From assembly GCF_024168045.1 (NCBI RefSeq), contig NZ_CP100126.1, positions 761,501 to 825,500 of the forward strand: a stretch of 64,000 nucleotides of DNA. The letters run 5' to 3'. Of this stretch, positions 27,600 through 36,207 are shown in pieces. This stretch comes from Dorea longicatena. Lineage in GTDB: Bacteria; Bacillota; Clostridia; Lachnospirales; Lachnospiraceae. Position 1 is the stretch's first letter, and each line of letters starts with the position of its first letter. Below the pieces are notes generated by a model. It searched no databases and had not been told where the DNA came from. It saw nothing but the letters and a program-made list of their open reading frames with translations. The position numbers and the translations under genes were made by a program.

Positions 27600-28823
27600 A
27601 TGGGAATTTATGAAGAACTCGTTGCAAGAGGCCTGATCGCACAGGTAACAGACGAAGACAGGATCAAAGACTTGGTCAACAATGGAAAGGCTACATTTTA
27701 CATCGGATTTGACCCGACAGCAGACAGCCTTCACGTAGGACATTTCATGGCACTGTGCCTGATGAAACGTCTGCAGGAAGCAGGAAACAAACCAATCGCA
27801 CTGATCGGTGGAGGAACAGCTATGATTGGTGATCCATCCGGAAGAACAGATATGCGTCAGATGATGACACCGGAGACAATCCAGCACAACTGTGACTGCT
27901 TTAAGAAACAGATGAGTCGATTTATCGATTTCTCAGATGGAAAAGCATTGATGGTTAATAACGCTGACTGGCTGATGGGACTGAACTACATCGAAGTATT
28001 ACGTGAAGTCGGAGCACATTTCTCCGTTAACCGTATGCTGACAGCAGAGTGCTACAAGCAAAGAATGGAAAAAGGACTCAGCTTTCTTGAGTTCAACTAC
28101 ATGATCATGCAGGCATATGACTTCTATGAGTTATACCAGAAATACGGATGTAACCTTGAGTTTGGCGGGGACGACCAGTGGAGCAACATGCTTGCAGGTA
28201 CAGAACTGATCCGTCGTAAACTCGGAAAAGACGCTTCTGCCATGACGATCACACTGCTTCTGAACTCAGAAGGTAAAAAGATGGGTAAGACACAGAGTGG
28301 TGCTGTATGGCTTGATCCGAACAAGACATCTCCATTCGAATTCTATCAGTACTGGAGAAATGTCGCAGATGCAGATGTATTAAAATGTATCCGTATGCTG
28401 ACATTCCTTCCGTTAGAAGAGATCGACAAGATGGACAGCTGGGAAGGAGCACAGCTTAACACAGCAAAAGAGATTCTTGCATTCGAACTCACAAAACTGG
28501 TTCACGGCGAAGAAGAAGCTCAGAAAGCACAGGAGGCAGCAAAAGCATTATTCTCAACAGGTGCAGCAGCAGATATGCCAAAGACAGAACTGACAGAAGA
28601 AGACCTTACAGATGGTAATATCGATATCCTGACGATGTTAGTAAAATCAGGACTGACAGCTTCCAAGTCAGAAGCACGCCGTGCAGTGCAGCAGGGCGGA
28701 GTATCTGTAGATGGTGAGAAGGTTACAGATGTATTCCAGACATTTGCAGGAGAAGCATTAAGCGGAGACGGCGTAGTCCTGAAAAAGGGTAAGAAAAACT
28801 TCCGTAAAGTGTTAGTAAAGTAG
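27600..28823 (+). CDS. tyrS: Tyrosyl-tRNA synthetase
   Basis: 407 residues. Class I synthetase: the HIGH motif appears as HVGH in [11 protein letters not shown], the KMSKS motif as KMGKT, and tyrosine-site residues in [32 protein letters not shown]-terminal S4-like RNA-binding domain ([26 protein letters not shown]) ends the protein. Control by the T-box upstream agrees with the identity. AAAAGGAG is placed 9 bases before the ATG. Confidence 0.97.
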   Translation: MGIYEELVARGLIAQVTDEDRIKDLVNNGKATFYIGFDPTADSLHVGHFMALCLMKRLQEAGNKPIALIGGGTAMIGDPSGRTDMRQMMTPETIQHNCDCFKKQMSRFIDFSDGKALMVNNADWLMGLNYIEVLREVGAHFSVNRMLTAECYKQRMEKGLSFLEFNYMIMQAYDFYELYQKYGCNLEFGGDDQWSNMLAGTELIRRKLGKDASAMTITLLLNSEGKKMGKTQSGAVWLDPNKTSPFEFYQYWRNVADADVLKCIRMLTFLPLEEIDKMDSWEGAQLNTAKEILAFELTKLVHGEEEAQKAQEAAKALFSTGAAADMPKTELTEEDLTDGNIDILTMLVKSGLTASKSEARRAVQQGGVSVDGEKVTDVFQTFAGEALSGDGVVLKKGKKNFRKVLVK

Positions 28824-28962
28824 TATAATTATAAAAGAATACAGTAAAATTGCAGGCAGTGAATACTCACTGTCTGTAATTCTAAAAGCAAAGATGTACT
28901 CTTGGTACTGTTTCATACTTAATTTTGTGAGAGTACATAAAGACGATAAGGAGGATATGGAA

Positions 28963-29472
28963 ATGGCATTTAAAGAAGTAGCAATTGAAAGTCTGGAATT
29001 TAACCCATTCACAAAGATTTCAAAAGAGTGGATGCTGGTAACAGCAGGAGATGAAAAAAAGAGTAACACCATGACAGCAAGCTGGGGTGGTGTCGGAATC
29101 ATGTGGGGAAAGAATATCGCAACTGCATATATCCGCCCACAGAGATACACGAAGAAATTCATGGATGAGACCGGTATGTACACGCTTTCTTTCCTGTCAG
29201 AAGATTACAGAAAAGCATTAAGCGTATGCGGATCTGTATCAGGAAAAGACGTAGAAGATAAATGGAAAGAAGCAGGCCTTCATCCATATGCGGTAGACGG
29301 AACAACTGCAGTTGAAGAAGCAGATCTGATCTTCGTATGCAAGACTCAGTATACACAGGATATGAAACCGGAATGTTTCGATGTTAAGGAAAATGATGAG
29401 AAATGGTATCCGGATAAGGATTATCATACGATGTATATGGGCGAGATCGTGAAAGTATTGAAAAGAGTATAG
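28963..29472 (+). CDS. Flavin reductase-like FMN-binding protein
   Basis: 169 residues from ATG 28963; AAGGAGG (28948-28954) is 8 bases upstream, and the ATGs at 28957 and 28894 fit worse. FMN-binding split-barrel motifs: WMLVTAGDEKKSNTMTASWGGVG and YIRPQRYTKKFMDETGMYTLSFL. Members reduce or bind flavin in the cytoplasm of anaerobes; the partner oxidoreductase is unknown. It is followed by a MATE pump gene after only 6 bases and the two may be co-transcribed. Confidence 0.85.
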   Translation: MAFKEVAIESLEFNPFTKISKEWMLVTAGDEKKSNTMTASWGGVGIMWGKNIATAYIRPQRYTKKFMDETGMYTLSFLSEDYRKALSVCGSVSGKDVEDKWKEAGLHPYAVDGTTAVEEADLIFVCKTQYTQDMKPECFDVKENDEKWYPDKDYHTMYMGEIVKVLKRV

Positions 29473-29478
29473 CCAATC

Positions 29479-30837
29479 ATGCAAAAGAAAATTGATTTGG
29501 TAAACGGACCTGTATTATCATCTCTTACCAGACTGGCTGTCCCGATCATGGCGACGTCATTGATCCAGATGGCGTACAATATGACCGACATGATCTGGAT
29601 CGGCCGTATCGGAAGTTCGGCGGTAGCGTCTGTTGGGGCAGCAGGAATGTATATGTGGCTTTCCAACGGACTTGCCGCGCTTGCAAAAATGGGAGGGCAG
29701 GTTAATGTCGGACATGCACTTGGGGCATCTAATAGTGAAGAGGCCGCAGAATATGCATCCAACGCGTTACAGCTTACGTTGACTTTGGGGATTATTTATG
29801 GACTTGTCTGTATATTAGGGGCAAAACCACTGATTCATTTTTTTCATCTGAATCAGGCACAGGTGATCCGGGATGCCATATATTATCTTGAAATTACTTG
29901 CGGTCTTGTCTTGTTTTCCTTTTTAAATCAGACGTATACCGGATTATTTACGGCAATCGGTAACAGCAGGCCGGTATTTCTGGCAACAACGACCGGACTG
30001 GTTGTTAATATCATCCTGGATCCGGTTCTGATTTTTGGAATCGGACCATTTCCGGTTCTTCGAGTGACAGGTGCAGCAATTGCTACGGTAATCGCGCAGA
30101 TGATCGTTACAGTTATGTTTTTTATATTTGCGATGAAGGATACCGTACTTTTTCAATATGTAAGATATCTGAAGAAGCCGGATCTGCATCATCTGAAAGG
30201 AATTGTCAGAATCGGTTTTCCAACGTCTGTTCAGAGTATGCTGTTTACCGGAATATCGATGATCATTGCACGTCTGGTCGCGGGATATGGAGATGCGGCG
30301 GTGGCTGTCCAGAAAGTTGGTTCACAGATAGAATCAATTTCGTGGATGACAGCGGATGGTTTTGCAGCAGCGGTGAATTCATTTACATCGCAGAACCATG
30401 GTGCAGGTAAGAAGAGACGGATCTATCAGGGATATGTCAGCGCATTAAAAGTAGTATTTGTATGGGGGATTTTCTGTACGCTATTATTAATATGCTGTCC
30501 GGCTCCGGTATTCCGGATTTTTATTACAGAAAAAGATGTAATTCCGCTTGGAGTGGATTATCTTCGGATCCTTGGTGTATCGCAGCTTTTTATGAGTCTT
30601 GAGATTACGACGGCAGGTGCATTTTCGGGGTATGGAAAGACCGTGCCGCCATCTGTGATCAGTATTGTATTTACGACGCTCAGGATTCCGCTTGCGCTGA
30701 TACTGGTTCATACAACACTTGCGCTGAACGGGATCTGGTGGAGTATTACGATTTCGAGTATTCTGAAAGGTGTGCTGCTGTTTGTATGGTTCTACATATT
30801 CATGCGGGGAGAGAAAATTATATATAACAGGAAATAA
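29479..30837 (+). CDS. MATE-family efflux transporter
   Basis: 452 residues with about 12 membrane spans in two homologous halves. Start LVNGPVLSSLTRLAVPIMATSLIQMAYNMTDMIWIGRIGSSAVASVG is the family's N-terminal half signature; the second half begins with GIVRIGFPTSVQSMLF. Exports drugs or metabolites against Na+ or H+. The substrate cannot be told. Only 6 bases separate it from the flavin reductase gene, without a clear ribosome binding site of its own, suggesting translational coupling. Confidence 0.92.
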   Translation: MQKKIDLVNGPVLSSLTRLAVPIMATSLIQMAYNMTDMIWIGRIGSSAVASVGAAGMYMWLSNGLAALAKMGGQVNVGHALGASNSEEAAEYASNALQLTLTLGIIYGLVCILGAKPLIHFFHLNQAQVIRDAIYYLEITCGLVLFSFLNQTYTGLFTAIGNSRPVFLATTTGLVVNIILDPVLIFGIGPFPVLRVTGAAIATVIAQMIVTVMFFIFAMKDTVLFQYVRYLKKPDLHHLKGIVRIGFPTSVQSMLFTGISMIIARLVAGYGDAAVAVQKVGSQIESISWMTADGFAAAVNSFTSQNHGAGKKRRIYQGYVSALKVVFVWGIFCTLLLICCPAPVFRIFITEKDVIPLGVDYLRILGVSQLFMSLEITTAGAFSGYGKTVPPSVISIVFTTLRIPLALILVHTTLALNGIWWSITISSILKGVLLFVWFYIFMRGEKIIYNRK

Positions 30838-30903
30838 CCTGCCAGCGGCAGGTCTTTCAGATAGGGAAGTATGCAAGAGGCACTGCCAGTGGCAGTGTCT
30901 TTT
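30837..30903 (+). terminator. Two successive short hairpins after the MATE gene
   Basis: ACCTGCCAGCGGCAGGT (30837-30853) and CACTGCCAGTGGCAGTG (30881-30897) have near-identical stems and both are followed by T-rich sequence (TCTTTC, TCTTTTG). The second is the likelier terminator. An extended -10 promoter element, TGGTATAAT (30925-30933), follows for the amylase gene. Confidence 0.65.
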
Positions 30904-30994
30904 GTGTCTTTAAAGAACGAAATGTGGTATAATAGAACAGTGAGTGATCTGCCGAAGCATAGTTTATGGCAGACACAGAAAGGATGGATGAGTA

Positions 30995-32302
30995 ATGTGG
31001 GCTTATAATAGTATTTTTTATCAGATTTATCCAATCGGATTCTGTGGGGCACCGGTGCACAATGACGGCGTGTGTGTTCCTCGCATCCGCAAACTTATGG
31101 ACTGGTCTGAGTATCTTCAGACATTAGGAGTAGATTCAATTCTGTTAAATCCGATCTTTGAATCGGACAATCATGGATATGATACAAGAGATTTTAAGAA
31201 GATCGACTGCAGACTCGGTACAAATGAAGATTTTAAAGAGGTCTGTGAAGATCTGCATAAACATAATGTAAAGATTGTGCTGGACGGTGTATTCAATCAT
31301 GTCGGACGAGGCTTCTGGGCATTTAAGGATGTGCAGGAGAAGAAATGGGATTCCCCATACAAGGACTGGTTCCATATCAGTTTTGACGGAAACAGCTGTT
31401 ACGATGACGGTTTCTGGTATGAAGGATGGGAAGGTCATTTTGAACTGGTCAAATTAAATCTTCAGAATCCGGCAGTCGTTGATTACCTGATGGAATGTGT
31501 AAAATACTGGATCGATGAATTCGATATCGATGGTCTGCGTCTGGATGTAGCGTACAGTCTGGATCATAATTTTATGAGACGGCTCCGCTCTTATACGCAG
31601 GAATTAAAACCGGACTTTGCGTTGATTGGTGAAGTATTATTCGGAGATTATAATATCATTGTCAATGATGAGATGCTTCACAGCTGTACGAATTATGAGT
31701 GTTACAAGGGATTATATTCCAGCTTTAACTGCATGAACATGTTCGAGATTGCACATTCCCTGCATCGTCAATTCGGAAGCGACCAGTGGTGTATTTACAG
31801 AGGAAAGCATCTGATGACATTCGTGGATAATCATGATGTTACCAGACTGGCAAGTATCCTGACCAATAAAAAGCATATTCCACTGGCATACGGACTACTC
31901 ATGGGTATGCCGGGAATTCCGTGCCTGTATTATGGAAGTGAATGGGCAGAACCGGGCGAGAAAGCACCGGATAATGATTATGCGCTTCGTCCTTGTTTTG
32001 ATGAGCCGAAGCCGAATGAACTGACGGAGTTTATTAAGAAACTGATCCGTGTACGTCAGGAAAGTGATGCGCTTTGTAACGGTGCTTATAAGAATGTGGT
32101 GATCCAGAATCATCAGCTGGTATTCGAGCGCTGCTCAGAGAAAGAACGAGTGATCGTTGCAATCAATGCTGCGGATTATCCATACACTGCCAATGCAGGA
32201 GAACTGAATGGAACGGCAGCAGATCTGCTGACCGGGGAAACGGTTACGATGAATGGTCAGCTTGAACTGAAACCATATAGTGTACAGTATTTAAAATTTT
32301 AG
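30995..32302 (+). CDS. Alpha-amylase family glycoside hydrolase (GH13), intracellular
   Basis: 435 residues without a signal peptide. The four GH13 regions are clear: DGVFNHVG, DGLRLDVA with nucleophile D184, IGEVLF with acid/base E213, and FVDNHD with D281. Compact size and cytoplasmic location suggest a maltodextrin-degrading or cyclomaltodextrinase-like enzyme; exact specificity cannot be set. It has its own extended -10 promoter and sits between hairpins of the MATE gene and the rplM promoter. Confidence 0.9.
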   Translation: MWAYNSIFYQIYPIGFCGAPVHNDGVCVPRIRKLMDWSEYLQTLGVDSILLNPIFESDNHGYDTRDFKKIDCRLGTNEDFKEVCEDLHKHNVKIVLDGVFNHVGRGFWAFKDVQEKKWDSPYKDWFHISFDGNSCYDDGFWYEGWEGHFELVKLNLQNPAVVDYLMECVKYWIDEFDIDGLRLDVAYSLDHNFMRRLRSYTQELKPDFALIGEVLFGDYNIIVNDEMLHSCTNYECYKGLYSSFNCMNMFEIAHSLHRQFGSDQWCIYRGKHLMTFVDNHDVTRLASILTNKKHIPLAYGLLMGMPGIPCLYYGSEWAEPGEKAPDNDYALRPCFDEPKPNELTEFIKKLIRVRQESDALCNGAYKNVVIQNHQLVFERCSEKERVIVAINAADYPYTANAGELNGTAADLLTGETVTMNGQLELKPYSVQYLKF

Positions 32303-32391
32303 TATGAAAAATGTACGGGAAGATTCTCGGGAAAAGTACATTTGATCAACGAAAATAAGTAAAAATATAAGAAAAATATGTCAAAAAACAG

Positions 32392-32420
32392 TTGACACAC
32401 ACGGTACAGTATAATATAAT
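32392..32420 (+). promoter_or_regulatory. Strong consensus promoter of rplM-rpsI
   Basis: TTGACA (32392-32397) and TATAAT (32415-32420) with a 17-base spacer, a perfect sigma-A consensus. A second TATAAT overlaps at 32410. The ~100-base leader before rplM contains a small hairpin (GAATC/GATTC) and may be an L13-type autoregulatory leader. Confidence 0.9.
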
Positions 32421-32528
32421 AAACAAGTATGACAAAAGGAGAAACAGTAAGAGGCCAAAGCCCCGGAATCTTGCTGATTCTGATATATTATCATGAAAAT
32501 GTTAATGATTCACAGGAGGTAAACCACA

Positions 32529-32957
32529 ATGAAAACTTATATGGCTAATCCAGATAAGATTGAAAGAAAATGGTATGTAGTTGACGCTTCGGAATATACA
32601 TTAGGACGTTTAGCATCAGAAGTTGCTAAGGTTTTAAGAGGAAAGAACAAACCGGAGTTTACACCACACGTTGATACAGGCGATTATGTAATCGTTGTTA
32701 ATGCAGAAAAGATTAATGTAACAGGTAAGAAAATGAATCAGAAGATTTATTACAATCACTCTGAATATGTAGGTGGAATGAAAGAGACTACATTAGCAGA
32801 GATGATGGCTAAGAAACCAGAGAAAGTTATCGAACTTGCTGTTAAAGGAATGCTTCCAAAGGGACCTTTAGGAAGATCTATGATCAAGAAACTTCACGTA
32901 TATGCTGGACCAGAGCACGCTCAGCAGGCTCAGAAACCGGTTGAACTGAAATTCTAA
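32529..32957 (+). CDS. rplM: 50S ribosomal protein L13
   Basis: 142 residues, standard length. Start [44 protein letters not shown] and the [20 protein letters not shown] block are diagnostic. AGGAGG lies 9 bases before the ATG. Paired with rpsI in the near-universal order, behind a consensus promoter. L13 can repress its own operon in some bacteria; the leader here could hold such a site. Confidence 0.98.
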   Translation: MKTYMANPDKIERKWYVVDASEYTLGRLASEVAKVLRGKNKPEFTPHVDTGDYVIVVNAEKINVTGKKMNQKIYYNHSEYVGGMKETTLAEMMAKKPEKVIELAVKGMLPKGPLGRSMIKKLHVYAGPEHAQQAQKPVELKF

Positions 32958-32982
32958 GAAAGGTTAAAAGGAGGATTTTACA

Positions 32983-33375
32983 ATGGCTACTGCAAAATTT
33001 TACGGAACAGGTAGAAGAAAAAAATCTGTTGCTAGAGTATATTTAGTACCAGGAACAGGTAAAATTACTATCAATAAAAGAGATATCGATGAGTATTTCG
33101 GACTTGAGACATTAAAGGTTGTTGTTCGCCAGCCATTAGCTGCAACAGACACAGAAGGAAAATTCGATGTAATCGTTAATGTTAAGGGTGGTGGATACAC
33201 AGGACAGGCTGGAGCAATCCGTCACGGTGTTGCAAGAGCACTTCTTGAGGCTGATGCTGATTACAGACCAGTTCTTAAGAAAGCTGGATTCCTTACACGT
33301 GATCCACGTATGAAAGAACGTAAGAAATACGGTCTCAAAGCAGCTCGTAGAGCACCACAGTTCTCAAAACGATAA
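32983..33375 (+). CDS. rpsI: 30S ribosomal protein S9
   Basis: 130 residues. Begins [31 protein letters not shown] and ends with the basic [17 protein letters not shown] tail that reaches the decoding centre; both are typical. AAAAGGAGG precedes the ATG. A strong intrinsic terminator follows at 33420. Confidence 0.98.
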   Translation: MATAKFYGTGRRKKSVARVYLVPGTGKITINKRDIDEYFGLETLKVVVRQPLAATDTEGKFDVIVNVKGGGYTGQAGAIRHGVARALLEADADYRPVLKKAGFLTRDPRMKERKKYGLKAARRAPQFSKR

Positions 33376-33419
33376 TTTATACGAATCATTCGAGATATAC
33401 AAAAAGAAGTACACAGCAG

Positions 33420-33449
33420 CCCCGGAAATGCAATGTTTCCGGGGTTTTT
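33420..33449 (+). terminator. Intrinsic terminator of rplM-rpsI
   Basis: CCCCGGAAA (33420-33428) pairs exactly with TTTCCGGGG (33436-33444), followed by TTTTTC. Confidence 0.95.
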
Positions 33450-33465
33450 CTTTGCATAGCAAAGC

Positions 33466-33500
33466 TACAGATAAAGCTGCCATCGGCAGCTTTATCTGTA
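33466..33500. repeat. Perfect 16-bp hairpin between convergent genes
   Basis: TACAGATAAAGCTGCC (33466-33481) and its exact inverse (33485-33500) with a 3-base loop. It has no T-run on either side, so it is not a classical terminator. It lies 13 bases after the stop of the minus-strand gene at 33513 and may protect the mRNA end or block transcription from the other side. Confidence 0.75.
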
Positions 33501-33512
33501 ATTCAGTTGATC

Positions 33513-33845
33513 TTATTCCTGTAATAATTGCTTTTCAAAGGTGGATAATAATTTGTTGATCGTAAAGAAATAACTCTTGCATTCGCTGCATGTTTTTGCA
33601 TCGACTTCGATATCACCAAGAATGATGAGTTTGGCAGCCTGGAGTGCTGCAATAATGGTACGAAATTCGTCAGGTGTAATATCTGTGGCGTGATTAATCA
33701 ATTTTTTCGCCGCAGAACAACAGAGTTGATAATTAATTTCTGCCTGGGCTTCTGATTCTGCAAGTCCAAGACGAGGCAGAACGGTAAGAGCATAAGCGGT
33801 TGCTTCTATGTCAGAATGATTAAAGGCATAGGAAATATGGCTCAT
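33513..33845 (-). CDS. Hypothetical protein, 110 residues
   Basis: Not recognised. Mostly helical prediction by eye (AEINYQLCCSAAKKLINHATDITPDEFRTIIAALQAAKLIIL), with a CSEC pair near the C terminus (KTCSECKSYF) that might bind metal. The gene looks real: AAGGAGG precedes the ATG on the minus strand and TATAAT lies upstream of that. It is the only minus-strand single gene in this part of the window and converges on rpsI. Confidence 0.75.
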   Translation of the reverse strand: MSHISYAFNHSDIEATAYALTVLPRLGLAESEAQAEINYQLCCSAAKKLINHATDITPDEFRTIIAALQAAKLIILGDIEVDAKTCSECKSYFFTINKLLSTFEKQLLQE

Positions 33846-33945
33846 AGTAAAACCTCCTTAAGTTTTTAAGAAAATTATAACATAAAAAGAGAAAGAACGC
33901 GAGAATATGAGTAAAAATCAGAGGAAGACTTATTAAAGAAAAGGG

Positions 33946-33974
33946 TTTACATTATAGATAATAATGTATACAAT
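33946..33974 (+). promoter_or_regulatory. Promoter of the GntR gene with TGTATACA palindrome
   Basis: TTTACA (33946-33951) and TACAAT (33969-33974), spacer 17. The palindrome TGTATACA (33965-33972) overlaps the -10, the size and place expected for a GntR-family self-repression site. Confidence 0.6.
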
Positions 33975-34018
33975 ATAAAATATAAGTACATGGAAAAACT
34001 TTGATAAGGAGAATAAAA

Positions 34019-34660
34019 ATGCTTGGTTTAAAACCAATAAAAATGCTGCCAGCAAGGGAACGAGTAGCGGCAGCACTTAGAAAGGCGATTATTTCAAGAC
34101 AGATCACAGAGGGAGAAGTCCTGACACTGGAGAATACGGCTCAGGAACTTGGCGTATCGATCACACCGGTCAGAGAAGCCTTTCAGATTCTGGAAAGAGA
34201 CGGGCTGATCGATCTGAAGCAGAATAAAGGTGCAACGGTATTGGGAATCAATGAGACAACACTCAGAGAACATTTTCAGATCCGGGCAGCACTGGAAAGT
34301 GAAGCATGTGCGCTGTGTTGCAGGAATCACATCGATATGAGCCGGATTGAACAGGTTCTGACGGTCTCAAAAGAGATGATTAAAAAAGAAGATTATGAGA
34401 ATTATTCGAAGCTCAATCAGTCTCTGCATATGGAGATTTGGACAGCAGCCGGTAATGAAAAATTGAAGAAAATGCTTTCTGAACTCTGGAGCGGATTATC
34501 TCTTGGAGTTAAGATGACAGAAGCAGAATATGCAAAAAAGTCAATAAAAGAACATGAAGATATCATTGAAAGTATGAAAAAATATGATACGATGGAGGCA
34601 TGGAGAAGGATGCACCAGCATATAGAACGAAGCTTAGAAGATGTATTATCGGAGTTTTAG
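34019..34660 (+). CDS. GntR/FadR-family transcriptional regulator
   Basis: 213 residues from ATG 34019 (AAGGAG 7 bases upstream; the TTG at 34001 is part of the leader). N-terminal winged helix (ALRKAIISRQITEGEVLTLENTAQELGVSITPVREAFQILERDGLI) and an all-helical FCD domain with likely metal-binding Asp/His (ESEACALCCRNHID, LNQSLHMEIW, EHEDIIESM). FCD regulators usually sense small organic or amino acids. It precedes a permease and hydrolase pair which it probably controls. Confidence 0.9.
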   Translation: MLGLKPIKMLPARERVAAALRKAIISRQITEGEVLTLENTAQELGVSITPVREAFQILERDGLIDLKQNKGATVLGINETTLREHFQIRAALESEACALCCRNHIDMSRIEQVLTVSKEMIKKEDYENYSKLNQSLHMEIWTAAGNEKLKKMLSELWSGLSLGVKMTEAEYAKKSIKEHEDIIESMKKYDTMEAWRRMHQHIERSLEDVLSEF

Positions 34661-34700
34661 AAGTAATAGTGCACAAAAAGAATAGGTAAAAATTATGTAA

Positions 34701-34752
34701 AACGTCGAACTTGTGATTAATGATTGACAAGTCTGGCGTTTTTAATTATGAT
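34701..34752 (+). promoter_or_regulatory. gntR terminator overlapping the permease promoter
   Basis: AACG..ACTTGT (34701-34714) pairs with ACAAGT..CGTT (34727-34740) and is followed by TTTT, a terminator for gntR. The same bases hold the -35 TTGACA (34724-34729), with TATGAT at 34747-34752 after 17 bases, for the permease gene. Confidence 0.75.
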
Positions 34753-34826
34753 TTGATTATGGATACATTATCATTTATAAATAATAAAAAATAAATGATA
34801 AGAGTAAAAACAAAGGAGAGAGAAAA

Positions 34827-36206
34827 ATGAGTAACAAGAACTTAATCGTGAACACTCCGGAACCAAAGCCTGGTATATTGGAGCGAGGAGATCTCTTTGC
34901 TATTGCGGTAGGAATGGTAATTGGATCAGGAATGGTAACATTGATCGGACCGGCGATGGCAATGACAGGATATTCCGTATGGCTGGCATATCTGACAGCT
35001 ATCGTTATGGGATTTTTTATGGTATTTCCGTATATTATCCTAGGGGGAACTATGAGAGTGGCAGGGGGACCTTACTCGATTGTAACAAATTTATCCGGTG
35101 TAAGTGCAGGAGGACTGGTAGCGTATACGAAGCTTGTAACTCCAATCCTGAACAGCTCTTTTGCACTGGCATTAGGCTTGTATGTAAATAATCTTCTTCC
35201 GGGAATTACAGTAAAAGCAATTGCGGTTGTGGGAATCTGCATCTTATTTGTATTAAACCTTCTGGGAATGGATATTTTTGCAAAGGTTAGTAAGATCTTA
35301 TCAACGATCTTGTTGATCACGATGGTACTTTATGTTATCTTTGGACTGACACAGATCAAGCAGCCGATCTTCCAGTTCTCTGGGGATAAGATGTTTACCG
35401 GAGGCTTTAAAGGATTCATGCTTGCTGCATTACTTCTGATCAACTCAGCAAATGGATATTACAATATCCTCTGGTACGGAAAAGATGCAAAGAAAGCGAC
35501 AAAGGATGTACCGTTTGCAAGTATGGCATGTGTGCCATGTCTTCTGTTCATTTATGTGGGGCTTGCCATGGTAACAGGCGGTGTGCTTCCGCATGATGAA
35601 GTTGCAGGAGCACCGACAATCTTACCGGCAGCGCAGGCAATCCTTCCTGGTGCAGTATATAAGATTTTCATGATCGGCGGACCAATCATGGCGATCATTA
35701 CTACACTGAACGGTGTATTCAATGATGTCAGATATCCTCTTGCACAGGCTGCAAAAGACGGATGGCTTCCAAAGTTTATTTTAAAAGAGAATCGTTTTGG
35801 AGCACCGTATCTGATTTATACATACACACTGATCGTTGTTCTGATCCCAATCGTTACGGATATGAGCATTGTAACAATCACAAACATTTTCCAGGTAATT
35901 ACATTCTTCATGAATGTGACTGTTGTATATGCAATTTCAAGACTTCCAAAAAGATATCCGGAAGCATGGGCAAAGAATAAATTCCATTTTTCAAATGGGG
36001 CATTATATACATTCTGTACTGTAAGTATCATCATTTATACAGTTATCTTTGTAAAGGGTATTTTCAGTATTAAAGTATCTTATGCAGTAGCAGCGGTTAT
36101 TGTTATGCTTGCACTGATACTGATCGGAATCTATTTGACAAAGAAAGGTGGTATCCGTATCGAGACTTCACTCTGGGATCCATCTGTAAAAAAGGAGGAA
36201 AAGTAA
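34827..36206 (+). CDS. APC-family amino acid permease
   Basis: 459 residues, about 12 membrane spans. N-terminal GDLFAIAVGMVIGSGMVTLIGPAMAMTG is the APC fold's unwound helix region, where amino acid carboxylate binds. Substrate is not assigned. AAAGGAGAGAG precedes the ATG. The stop codon is one base before the serine hydrolase start, so the two are one operon, and the GntR regulator upstream probably controls it. Confidence 0.9.
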   Translation: MSNKNLIVNTPEPKPGILERGDLFAIAVGMVIGSGMVTLIGPAMAMTGYSVWLAYLTAIVMGFFMVFPYIILGGTMRVAGGPYSIVTNLSGVSAGGLVAYTKLVTPILNSSFALALGLYVNNLLPGITVKAIAVVGICILFVLNLLGMDIFAKVSKILSTILLITMVLYVIFGLTQIKQPIFQFSGDKMFTGGFKGFMLAALLLINSANGYYNILWYGKDAKKATKDVPFASMACVPCLLFIYVGLAMVTGGVLPHDEVAGAPTILPAAQAILPGAVYKIFMIGGPIMAIITTLNGVFNDVRYPLAQAAKDGWLPKFILKENRFGAPYLIYTYTLIVVLIPIVTDMSIVTITNIFQVITFFMNVTVVYAISRLPKRYPEAWAKNKFHFSNGALYTFCTVSIIIYTVIFVKGIFSIKVSYAVAAVIVMLALILIGIYLTKKGGIRIETSLWDPSVKKEEK

Positions 36207-36207
36207 G

